Origin: Armatimonadota bacterium
GTDB lineage: Bacteria; Armatimonadota; UBA5829; DTJY01
Direction of reading: 5' to 3'
Length of the DNA stretch: 64,000 nucleotides
Assembly (NCBI GenBank): GCA_029907255.1
Contig: JARYMF010000001.1
Coordinates: forward strand, 124,001-188,000
Part shown: positions 17,843-26,191 of the stretch, in pieces
Position numbering within the stretch: the first letter of the stretch is position 1
Layout: every line of letters begins with the position of its first letter
Translations under genes and position numbers: made by a program
Notes under the pieces: generated by a model
Database searches by the model: none
What the model saw: only the letters and a program-made list of their open reading frames with translations
What the model was told of the DNA's origin: nothing

Positions 17843-19942
17843 ATGAGAGTAATATTTCGTATTGTTCCAATTCTAGTTGGCGTATTTGGGGCTTTTGGGT
17901 TTGGCTGTGGGCAGGAGATTCTCCTAGATAAGAGCGTGAAAGCAGGTCAGTTGACCTTATTTCAGGATTTCAACGATCCTAAAACCTATTACTATGTACC
18001 GGACAAAGCGCGTTTGGCTGTGGGCGACGATGGCAAGCCGCAGTTTAGCTTTATTAAGTTTGTAAAAAACGTTGCAGGCATTCCCGGCGGAACTGAAGCA
18101 GAAGAAGGTGAAGGCGGTGGAATTCTTCACTGCTTGGTACAACTTGGGGCAACCGAGGAGCAGCTTGCAGAGGCAAAAGCCGAGCTAAGGCGTAAAATCC
18201 CAGGCGCCAATATAGCAGGACCGGTCATATTCAAGTCCGGAAAGTTTGGCATAGTCTCAAGCTTTCAACAAGAAAATGGGGATTGGACAACCAAGGTACT
18301 TGGGCTAGGCAACGCACCCATACTTGATGGTGAAAAAGCGGCAGTCAGTATTAGGCTTACCAAACTGGGGGCAACATTGCTCTGGGAAAGTTTCAAAACG
18401 GCTACTCCAGACATTAGCTTTACCTTTGAGATGGAGTTGGCAGGCTACCGGAATCCTTACGACGCAACACTGGAGGCTGAATGGGAGAAAATATATAGCC
18501 ACAGAGAGTTCTCAGCAGCCTTCGCTAGCAGTTACCTAGGCTTTCAAATCCGCGATGCCTTTGACGAATTAAGGGATACTGGTGCTATCAAACTTGTGGT
18601 CAAAGGCGAAGATGCTAGGATGGATACGCTAGTCGGAATGGCTTACGGTAAGATTTGTGAGGCAATGTTCGACAAGATTCAAGAAAGCGCATCGGAGCAG
18701 GGGAGTGCGACCAGATTGCTTGACAAGGCTTCAGAATTTCTCAGAACTCAACGGCAACAGTCTCGGAGTTCGGGCGCAAATCTGCTTCCCAATAAAATTG
18801 ATTGGATTCGAACAATGATTGCTGCTAGGGCGGACAAGTGGAACGGCATTGGAGATGAAGGTGGGCAACGTTCGCAACAGGGCCAGTCGTCTCCCGAGAG
18901 TGAACAAGTGTCTTCAGAAACGTCTGAAGCAGGTTCTGCAAGTGAGCAAGCTACTTCTACTGCAACTTCTTCCGATGAGCAAGAGCCCGCTCGTCCACCA
19001 GGGCCGTTTAGGCCACACCAAAGCCAAGACCTAAGGGGAAAGCGACCTGTGCCAGTATCAGATAGGGAGACGCAAAACGGTCAGTCAGCGCGAAGCTCAC
19101 AACAAAGTGAGCCTTCTTTCTCGTTGATTGCCTCCTATACTATGAAGAAGGTTCGCAGAACTGGCAAGTTCCAAATGAGTTTTAAAAAATACATGTCCGA
19201 TACTCTACAGCTTAGATTTGACGAAAACATTGGGAACCTTTCCAAACTTATGAATGACCGCAAACATTTTTTTGAAGTAAACCTTGACGATCCTGTCTTT
19301 AAGCAGCGTGAGATAAGCGTCTATTTGGATGGCCAAAACGCCTCCGATTTCGCAAATTATGTAAATTATGTTGCTGTGAGGTTGCGAAAAATCCACGAAG
19401 GAGGCGCTCAGACTAACGACGAGATTCGCATTGACCGCACAAATTTCAACCAGAATGGCAATTACTTTAGGCTCATGTATGGTTGGAAGGACGACAAGGA
19501 CCGCGACAAGTGGATGGATTATGAGTATAACACAGTTTGGAGTTTCCACGGGGGCAAGGAGGTAGACATGGGGTGGCGAAAGTCCAGTAATTTTGCCATT
19601 ACAGTTACACCTCCTTATCTTAAGCGGACGATACATTTGGAAGCAGACCCAAATATAATTCAACAGACAGGGGTTAGGCTAATCACAGTCAAGTTGTTCT
19701 ATAAGCTTGGCGATGTCGAACAAGTAAAGCAAGCAACGCTTAATCCGGCGAGTGGCCAGCTTTCGCAAACTCTCGAATACATTCGCCCCGCGGACCAGCT
19801 TCAGTATAGCTATGAGATAACTTGGCGGCTTAGGGGTGGCCAAACGATAACTTCAGGCCGCAAGAGCGCTACCGACGACTTTATATTCTGCGATGAATTG
19901 CCCACCCAAGCAGCTGCACAAAGGAGTGGAGGCATATCATGA
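17843..19942 (+). CDS. exported paralogue 6 of unknown function with a Ser/Gln-rich linker
   Basis: ATG 17843 is chosen because it follows GGAAGGAG and starts the signal peptide MRVIFRIVPILVGVFGAFGFGCG; the TTG start at 17795 overlaps the previous gene. The 699-residue product has YYYVP, GDDGKPQFSFIKFV, GGGILH (91-96), AGPVIFKSGKFGIVSS, LGNAPILDG, a helical IRDAFDELRDTG, a linker of about 110 residues (roughly 290-410) rich in Ser, Gln, Glu and Pro, then EVNLDDPVF (478-486), TVWSFHGG, TVTPPYLKRTI and YSYEITWRLRGG. It ends DELPTQAAAQ. It overlaps the next gene by ATGA. The linker suggests two separately folded halves. Confidence 0.78.
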   Translation: MRVIFRIVPILVGVFGAFGFGCGQEILLDKSVKAGQLTLFQDFNDPKTYYYVPDKARLAVGDDGKPQFSFIKFVKNVAGIPGGTEAEEGEGGGILHCLVQLGATEEQLAEAKAELRRKIPGANIAGPVIFKSGKFGIVSSFQQENGDWTTKVLGLGNAPILDGEKAAVSIRLTKLGATLLWESFKTATPDISFTFEMELAGYRNPYDATLEAEWEKIYSHREFSAAFASSYLGFQIRDAFDELRDTGAIKLVVKGEDARMDTLVGMAYGKICEAMFDKIQESASEQGSATRLLDKASEFLRTQRQQSRSSGANLLPNKIDWIRTMIAARADKWNGIGDEGGQRSQQGQSSPESEQVSSETSEAGSASEQATSTATSSDEQEPARPPGPFRPHQSQDLRGKRPVPVSDRETQNGQSARSSQQSEPSFSLIASYTMKKVRRTGKFQMSFKKYMSDTLQLRFDENIGNLSKLMNDRKHFFEVNLDDPVFKQREISVYLDGQNASDFANYVNYVAVRLRKIHEGGAQTNDEIRIDRTNFNQNGNYFRLMYGWKDDKDRDKWMDYEYNTVWSFHGGKEVDMGWRKSSNFAITVTPPYLKRTIHLEADPNIIQQTGVRLITVKLFYKLGDVEQVKQATLNPASGQLSQTLEYIRPADQLQYSYEITWRLRGGQTITSGRKSATDDFIFCDELPTQAAAQRSGGIS

Positions 19943-21306
19943 AAAAACACATGCCAACAGTTTCAAGGGTTCTTTTCGCCGCCTGCTTAATTGTGGTATT
20001 TGCGAATGGTGTGCAGGCTGCTGATGTGGAATACATAAAGAGCAAACTCGATTTCCGTTTTGTTGCAAACCCGAATTCAACTACGGGGACTGCGCAGCGT
20101 ATCAACGTTCAGCAGGTGTTGGATGGAAGCGGATCGGGCGCACCTTATACTGGCCAATCTTGTGATAAGTTTAGGAAAATAATAAAAGCGGCTTGCGGAG
20201 GCACCGTGCCAGGGGCGGATTGCAATCATTTTAGGAATATTATCGAGAGGCTTCTGCGTATTACGGAAAAGACTGTTACCATTTATTTCATTGACGATTT
20301 GAATACTTCGATTACAAACACAAGCCCCACATGGTATGATGCTTGCCTGGATAGTGGTCATGCTTGGCCTTGTTCGTATGCAGGCACGGATACCACCCCA
20401 GCCAGCATAACTTTCGGTTCATATTGGTTAAATGACACCTCGCAATTTCCGGACTTTAACTCGATTCTTGCGACTTTTTGCCATGAATTGATGCATGCTC
20501 AGGATTTGTCGGAAGATCGCACACATATGTATGGCAACTACTATTATGGTGCAGATGAAAATCATTATTTCATCGAAGCTATCCCCGACATGTCAATGAC
20601 CTACAAAGAAGGCATAGCAAATATGGTTGGCTTCTATTTTTATGGTAGGTGGGCTGAGCAAGCGATTTCATGGTTCACTAGAAATGGGTTTATAATAGTC
20701 GAAAAGACTGTCCCACCTGGTTATTCATCCAACCTGTTTTTGTATTCTATGTTGAAGCAAGCTGGCGTACCTGAGATAACTAGCGGGGCAGATTTTGAGT
20801 ACTTTAAAAAGTTATATGGTTCAAGCGTGGCTAGCACCTATGGGATATTCAGGATTAGAAGTCTACCTGCAGATATAATTAAGCAAAATGAGAGAATTAT
20901 TGCTTTAATCCTATACAATCACGGCTTGTATACCAGTTTTGACGATGTGTTTGAGGCAATTCAGCAAGTAAATCCAAGCTTATATCGGACCTGCGACAGT
21001 GCATTTGCTCGTCTAGTTGAAGCACTGTGTAGTCAGCGAGCATCTCCCCAGGTTGAATCATCCCCGGATGAGTATCTCTTGACCCTGGCGTTATGTGATT
21101 ATTTTACTTGTTTCAAATCGCAGACGCAAAACGAGTTTGCTAGCGTGTTTGAAAATATGTTGGATTCCCAGCTTATCCAGGCATATTGGGAGAAGCGGGA
21201 CCAGATTAAAGCGGCCGTGGATATCAATCATCCTGCCCCAGGCGATATATTTCATATGTCGGAGGCGCTAGGTATTACAAGTACCCACAGCCGTACCGCG
21301 CCCTAA
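19939..21306 (+). CDS. exported metallopeptidase-like protein, last gene of the operon
   Basis: This 455-residue protein starts inside an ATGA overlap and has a signal peptide ending ANGVQAA. It contains FCHELMHAQD, a HExxH zinc motif (H182, E183, H186), followed about 40 residues later by YKEGIANMVGFYF, where E224 is a plausible third ligand as in gluzincin-type enzymes. Six or more cysteines in the N-terminal third may form disulphides, which fits export. The fold beyond this is not recognised. Translational coupling to the sixth paralogue suggests that it processes, anchors or turns over the other six products. A non-peptidase structural zinc protein is possible. Confidence 0.7.
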   Translation: MKKHMPTVSRVLFAACLIVVFANGVQAADVEYIKSKLDFRFVANPNSTTGTAQRINVQQVLDGSGSGAPYTGQSCDKFRKIIKAACGGTVPGADCNHFRNIIERLLRITEKTVTIYFIDDLNTSITNTSPTWYDACLDSGHAWPCSYAGTDTTPASITFGSYWLNDTSQFPDFNSILATFCHELMHAQDLSEDRTHMYGNYYYGADENHYFIEAIPDMSMTYKEGIANMVGFYFYGRWAEQAISWFTRNGFIIVEKTVPPGYSSNLFLYSMLKQAGVPEITSGADFEYFKKLYGSSVASTYGIFRIRSLPADIIKQNERIIALILYNHGLYTSFDDVFEAIQQVNPSLYRTCDSAFARLVEALCSQRASPQVESSPDEYLLTLALCDYFTCFKSQTQNEFASVFENMLDSQLIQAYWEKRDQIKAAVDINHPAPGDIFHMSEALGITSTHSRTAP

Positions 21307-21429
21307 GCTTTCTTCTGCTGTTAAAAGATATAAGGTGGATTTTCGATAATTGATTGCTGTTTAAGCCGGTAATTACTGCGGCTAATAAATGGCTGACTTT
21401 GCTGCGCAGCCTAATATTATTGCTGACTG

Positions 21430-22443
21430 TCAACAAATTCTTGGTAAGATGTCTCCCGAGGGAATGTCGAGGATGCGTAGAGTTCCCATTGGGGTTCGAA
21501 GGTGGACACGCCCGGTTGGGGAAGATTTAACGCAGCCGATGATTTTAGCATGCTTGCCATGAGGGTGGGCTTTCATCGTTTTTAATACTGCCTCTGCATC
21601 ATTTTCAGGGACAATAGCAACAATTTTGCCTTCGTTCGCAACATGTAGGGGATCAATCCCGAGAAGCTCACAAGCTACCCGAACGTCTTCGTTTATCGGA
21701 ATTGCCGATTCCTCGATTTCGATACAAACACCCGACTGAACAGCAAGTTCATTTAGGGCAGCCGCCAGTCCGCCACGTGTTGGGTCGCGAAGACAGTGGA
21801 TGTCAGGCGCTGTTTCTAGCATGGAAGACACCAACCCCCAGAGTGGCGCACAATCGCTCTGGATGTTTGTAGAAAACTCGATTCCCTCTCTTGCCAGCAT
21901 TACAGCCATGCCATGTTCGCCGATTGTTCCACTGATTAGAACTATGTCGCCTGGTTTTGCGCGGTTGGGCGCTGGAGGTTTTTGGTTTGCTGACAGATAA
22001 CCGATGCCCGATGTGGTTATAAACATCTTGTCTGCCGAGCCGTGAGGTACAACTTTTGTATCGCCTGCAACTATTGGGATGCCGAGTTCGCCCGCCACTG
22101 CCCCCATTGAGGCCACAACTTGCTCCAAAGTTTCCAACTTCAGACCTTCCTCGAGAATGAAGGCGGTGCTCAAGGCTATGGGGCGCGCTCCTACTGCCGC
22201 AAGATCATTTACGGTGCCGCAAACGGCTAGCTTCCCAATGTCACCGCCAGGAAAGAAAAGAGGGTCAACTACAAAAGAATCGGTTGTAAACGCAAGTTGG
22301 CCTGGCCTTGCATTTAAGATTGCCGAGTCGCCTAGGTTATTGAGCACCGGGTTATCAAAGTATTGGAGAAACAAACTTTGAATAAGTTCTGCGCTTTTTT
22401 TGCCACCTGCCCCGTGGGCTAAAAGAATCATGTTGTCGTTCAT
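21430..22443 (-). CDS. hypE: hydrogenase maturation protein HypE
   Basis: The 337 residues match HypE in size and end in the diagnostic PRIC, whose C-terminal cysteine receives the carbamoyl group from HypF and is dehydrated to thiocyanate for the Fe-CN ligands of [NiFe] hydrogenase. The PurM/AIR-synthase-type fold is shown by LLAHGAGGKKSAELIQ near the start, TDSFVV, GTVNDLAAVGARPIALS and DPTRGGLAAALNELA. It is the last gene of hypFCDE; its ATG overlaps the hypD stop as ATGA. Confidence 0.95.
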   Translation of the reverse strand: MNDNMILLAHGAGGKKSAELIQSLFLQYFDNPVLNNLGDSAILNARPGQLAFTTDSFVVDPLFFPGGDIGKLAVCGTVNDLAAVGARPIALSTAFILEEGLKLETLEQVVASMGAVAGELGIPIVAGDTKVVPHGSADKMFITTSGIGYLSANQKPPAPNRAKPGDIVLISGTIGEHGMAVMLAREGIEFSTNIQSDCAPLWGLVSSMLETAPDIHCLRDPTRGGLAAALNELAVQSGVCIEIEESAIPINEDVRVACELLGIDPLHVANEGKIVAIVPENDAEAVLKTMKAHPHGKHAKIIGCVKSSPTGRVHLRTPMGTLRILDIPSGDILPRIC

Positions 22444-23525
22444 CTTGTTGCGTACCTATATTCCGCTGAGCATGCGCCCTCAGTTGAGACCATGCAAGGG
22501 CCTAGAGGGTGCTCTGGTGTACATTTCTTGCCGAATGCTTGGCATTCGGAAGGGGTTTTCAATCCTTTAAGTATTGAGCCGCACTCGCAGGCTTTGTTTT
22601 CTATAGGCTGGGGGATTTGATTATTGATAAACCTTGATGCATCGAACTCTGAAAACTCATCTCGGAGTTGAAGGCCGCTTTCAGGAATAATCCCCAATCC
22701 TCGCCATTCAGAATCGTCCGGCTCGAAAACTTCTCTGAGACACTTAATCGCCGCTGGGTTGCCCTCTTGCGTTACTACTCTTGAGTATTGAACTTCCACC
22801 TCAGCTTGTCCCTCAATTATTTGCCTTGTCAACATGAAAATTGACTGAAGGATATCGAGCGGTTCGAAGCCAGAGATTACGCATGGAATGCCATATTTGC
22901 TGGTGATGGGTTCGTAGGCTGCACTTCCGATGATTGCACTCACATGACCCGGACAAATGAATCCATCGATAGCAACTTCTGGGTCGCATGCGAGAGCCAC
23001 CATTGCTGGCGGTATCAACTTATGCGCTGATAGGATGCTAAAGTTGTTCAGTCTAAGTTCCTTAGCTTCCAGAACAGCAAGTGCTACTGCAGGGATTGTC
23101 GTCTCGAAGCCAACACCAAAGAATACCACTTGCTTTTCGGGATTCTCGCGGGCAATTATGACAGAATCGAGCGGAGAATATACTACTCGAACATCAATTC
23201 CACGTGCGCGCTCAGCTTCAAGCGTTGTTCGGCTACCCGGAACTTTAATCATGTCCCCAAAGGTTGCCAAGATAACATTGGGGGCACGACCTAGCTCGAT
23301 GAAGCAGTCGATTAGTGCTTGCGGAGTAACGCACACGGGGCATCCAGGACCGGAAATCAGTTTAATATTCGGAGGTAAGAGATTTCTAATTCCAAACCTG
23401 GCGATTGCCATTGTATGGGTGCCGCAGACTTCCATAAGCGTTAGAGGCCTTATGGCAATTCTGTTGATGTTTTCTACTATAGTTCGAGCTAATGTAAAAT
23501 CCCGAAATTCGTCAACGTATCTCAT
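22440..23525 (-). CDS. hypD: hydrogenase maturation protein HypD
   Basis: This 361-residue protein carries the HypD signature: MEVCGTHTMAI and GPGCPVC provide the cysteines of the iron-binding site, and a C-terminal cluster of cysteines (ACECGS, KKCTPEHPLGPC, EGACSAEY) provides the 4Fe-4S site. HypD is the scaffold, with HypC, on which Fe(CN)2CO is assembled. The start ATG lies in an ATGA overlap with hypC. Confidence 0.95.
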   Translation of the reverse strand: MRYVDEFRDFTLARTIVENINRIAIRPLTLMEVCGTHTMAIARFGIRNLLPPNIKLISGPGCPVCVTPQALIDCFIELGRAPNVILATFGDMIKVPGSRTTLEAERARGIDVRVVYSPLDSVIIARENPEKQVVFFGVGFETTIPAVALAVLEAKELRLNNFSILSAHKLIPPAMVALACDPEVAIDGFICPGHVSAIIGSAAYEPITSKYGIPCVISGFEPLDILQSIFMLTRQIIEGQAEVEVQYSRVVTQEGNPAAIKCLREVFEPDDSEWRGLGIIPESGLQLRDEFSEFDASRFINNQIPQPIENKACECGSILKGLKTPSECQAFGKKCTPEHPLGPCMVSTEGACSAEYRYATR

Positions 23526-23734
23526 TTGTTCAACGTCCTAATTACCTTGAGTGTTTCTTCGGCTTCCTCTGCTTTTAGTCGCTCTATCGCAATTCCAGCG
23601 TGTATTAGGACGTAGTCGCCTACTTGAAGATTGGGTATAAAGTCAATTCTTACTCTGCGAGACACTCCTTCTTGCTCGACCACTGCCGTGTTTCCGCTTA
23701 TCTCGGTAATTCTCATTGGTACTGCTAAGCACAT
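23522..23734 (-). CDS. hypC: hydrogenase maturation chaperone HypC
   Basis: The start is set at ATG 23734, because HypC needs an N-terminal Met-Cys and this gives MCLAVPMRITEI; a GTG twelve bases earlier would bury the cysteine. The 70-residue product also has VGDYVLIHAGIAIERL, the conserved OB-fold segment of HypC/HupF. It carries the Fe(CN)2CO unit between HypD and the large subunit. It overlaps hypF by ten bases and hypD by four. Confidence 0.93.
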   Translation of the reverse strand: MCLAVPMRITEISGNTAVVEQEGVSRRVRIDFIPNLQVGDYVLIHAGIAIERLKAEEAEETLKVIRTLNK

Positions 23735-26025
23735 TGGCAATTCCACCTTTCGGCTGCTACAACAGCCTGTCCAAGCGAGATGCCCCCATCATTGGGTGGG
23801 ACAAGCGCATGGCAAAATACATCGAATCCTTGTTTTTCGAGTTTCTTTGTTGAAAGTCCAAGTAGCACCATATTTTGGAAGACTCCACCACTTAAAACAA
23901 CGCGGTTTAGATTTGTGCAGTCACGCAGTTTAGTGCAAACTGTGCTTATGATTTCAGCGATAGTTGCATGAAAACGACTAGATATTATGCTAGATGGCGT
24001 TCCTTTTTCTATTTCAAATACTATCTGTTTAAGCATTTGCCGAACATCAATTTCAATGGTGTCCTCATTACCAATTATAAGCTCAAAGTTATACGGTTCG
24101 CTATTAGGGCTAGCCGTTGCCTCAAGCTCAATAGCCGCCTGGCCTTCGTAAGTAACCTCCGTGCATATTCCTAGAAGGGCCGAGACTGCATCGAAAAGCC
24201 TTCCCATGCTTGAGGTAAGCGGTGCGTTGAGATTTCTATCTATTTGCATTTTAACAACTTGCGCTTCTTTACATGTGAATGACGGCATTATTGTGGTAGC
24301 CACTTTTTCGCCGCTATCACCAAAGGTTTTTAAAAGGTATGCAGCCGCCATCCTGCAAGGTTTTTTGATTGCTGCCTCGCCGCCCGGAATGGGTATATAT
24401 GCCAAATGAGCCGCCCGCTGAAAATTTTTGAAATCTGCAATTAGGAATTCGCTTCCCCATATCTGGCCATCCGTTCCGTATCCTGTGCCGTCGAAAGCGA
24501 CTCCAATTACTTTGCCAGATATATTATTTTCCGCCATACAGCTTGCAATGTGAGCGTGGTGATGCTGAACCGCTATCTTTTTTCCGCATCGAAGCGACTC
24601 GGCAAATCTTGTAGAGTGATAGTCAGGATGTAAATCGTGAGCTATTATCTCTGGTTTGACATCAAAAAACTCACAAAAGTGCTTGACGACTGAATCATAG
24701 TGTTCGATTGTCTGCGCGTTTTCCAAATCGCCAAGGTGCTGGCTTAGAATTGCAAGTTCCCCTTTTGTGAGACAAAATGTGCTTTTGAGGTCACCTCCAC
24801 ATGCTAATATCATTGGCGTTTTAAAGTTTATTTTAATAGGTTGAGGAACGTAACCTCTTGCACGGCGGAGCAGCATAGGTTTATCACAAAATGCTCGCGC
24901 CACCGAATCATCGCAAGCCATGTGGATGGGACGGTTATGCATTAGGATATGGTCGGCGATATGACCCAGTCTGAGGTTGGCATCCTCATCCTTGTAAGCT
25001 ATTGGTTCCTCGCTTAAGTTTCCACTAGTCATTACTAGCGTTGGGGGGCTTTGTGCGAGTAGAAGATGGTGGAGTGGAGTGTATGGAAGCATCACACCAA
25101 GCGTATTATTTCCTGGTGCAACTTCGGGTGATATCCCGTTATTTGTGCGCGCTTGCATGATTACAATTGGCCGTTCAAACGACAAAAGTAGCTTTTCGGA
25201 AATTGGGTCTACTTCGCAAATTCGGCGGACTTCATCGATATCAACGCACATTACTGCAAATGGTTTCTTTGCTCTTCCCTTGCGTTTTCTCAGCATGCCG
25301 ACCGCTTTGGTATTTCTGGCATCGCAAGCCAAATGGAATCCTCCAAGACCCTTGATTGCAAGGATTTCTCCACGGCGAAGTATCTCGGCTGCTTTGGAGA
25401 TGGCTTCTGAGTCGTTGGTATATTTATGACCGTCTATGATAAGGTGGGGTCCGCACACAGGACAGGCATTTGGCTGGGCGTGAAATCGCCGTTCGCTGGG
25501 GTTCTCATACTCGGCCAGGCAGTCTGGGCACATGTCGAAAGCCGCCATTGTTGTATTTTGCCGGTCGTAGGGTATTCGTTCAATTATTGTGAAACGAGGG
25601 CCGCAGTTTGTGCAATTCGTAAAAGGGTAGTGGTATCTTCGGTTAGCATGGTTTGAGATGTCTGCAAGGCAATCTGCACATGTAGCAACGTCTGGTGGGA
25701 TGGTTGTTTGGGGTTCGGAGTTGCTCAGGCTGTGGCGAATAATGAATTCGCATTCACCAATAGGTTGCAGAGGTTCGGCAGAAACATCTGTAATTAAGGC
25801 AAGCGGTGGGGCGTTGGTTTTGACCGATTCCATAAATCCTCGGAGGTTGTCTTCGTTGCCTTCTGCTTCAATTAAAACGCCGTCATTCGTATTGCAAACC
25901 CAACCGGCTAAGCCATGCTTGCGCGCAAGATGATATATAAATGGTCGAAATCCAACCCCTTGGACGATACCCTTTACAGTAATTCTGAGCCTCTGCATTT
26001 GCGGATTTGTACTCTGGGTGTTCAT
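23725..26025 (-). CDS. hypF: carbamoyltransferase HypF
   Basis: HypF makes a carbamoyl adenylate from carbamoyl phosphate and transfers the carbamoyl group to HypE. All four regions are visible in the 766-residue product: an acylphosphatase domain (VKGIVQGVGFRPF), two zinc-finger pairs (CADCLAD, TNCTNCGPR, MCPDCL, ACPVCGP), a YrdC-like domain (ILAIKGLGGFHLACDA) and a Kae1-like domain (VQHHHAHIASCMAE, VAFDGTGYGTDG). ATG 26025 is preferred: the frame can be extended to 26070, but the extension contains a TGCTATAAT promoter element. No hydrogenase structural genes and no hypA or hypB lie in the window. Confidence 0.95.
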   Translation of the reverse strand: MNTQSTNPQMQRLRITVKGIVQGVGFRPFIYHLARKHGLAGWVCNTNDGVLIEAEGNEDNLRGFMESVKTNAPPLALITDVSAEPLQPIGECEFIIRHSLSNSEPQTTIPPDVATCADCLADISNHANRRYHYPFTNCTNCGPRFTIIERIPYDRQNTTMAAFDMCPDCLAEYENPSERRFHAQPNACPVCGPHLIIDGHKYTNDSEAISKAAEILRRGEILAIKGLGGFHLACDARNTKAVGMLRKRKGRAKKPFAVMCVDIDEVRRICEVDPISEKLLLSFERPIVIMQARTNNGISPEVAPGNNTLGVMLPYTPLHHLLLAQSPPTLVMTSGNLSEEPIAYKDEDANLRLGHIADHILMHNRPIHMACDDSVARAFCDKPMLLRRARGYVPQPIKINFKTPMILACGGDLKSTFCLTKGELAILSQHLGDLENAQTIEHYDSVVKHFCEFFDVKPEIIAHDLHPDYHSTRFAESLRCGKKIAVQHHHAHIASCMAENNISGKVIGVAFDGTGYGTDGQIWGSEFLIADFKNFQRAAHLAYIPIPGGEAAIKKPCRMAAAYLLKTFGDSGEKVATTIMPSFTCKEAQVVKMQIDRNLNAPLTSSMGRLFDAVSALLGICTEVTYEGQAAIELEATASPNSEPYNFELIIGNEDTIEIDVRQMLKQIVFEIEKGTPSSIISSRFHATIAEIISTVCTKLRDCTNLNRVVLSGGVFQNMVLLGLSTKKLEKQGFDVFCHALVPPNDGGISLGQAVVAAERWNCQCA

Positions 26026-26049
26026 TTGAGCTTTCTTAGCTGCCCATAA

Positions 26050-26058
26050 ATTATAGCA
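26050..26058 (-). promoter_or_regulatory. extended -10 promoter element for the hyp operon
   Basis: TGCTATAAT on the minus strand (TATAAT at 26050-26055) is an extended -10 motif. No good -35 box is seen at the right distance. Transcription would begin near 26043, about 18 bases before the hypF ATG at 26025. Confidence 0.45.
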
Positions 26059-26191
26059 AATATTAGTCATGTCGTCCTTAGGGCTTTCGGTTCATCTCAG
26101 CGGACAAATCAAGCATTTATGGTGTCAAAATTGGGTATATTTAATTATAAAGTCCGCCTGCGCAGACATTCTGAAATCGAGTTGTTCCCTT

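Noticed and set aside
22957..23541. 194-codon open frame opposite hypD
   Set aside because: hypD is certain, and the antisense product is Ser/Thr-rich with no recognisable motif.
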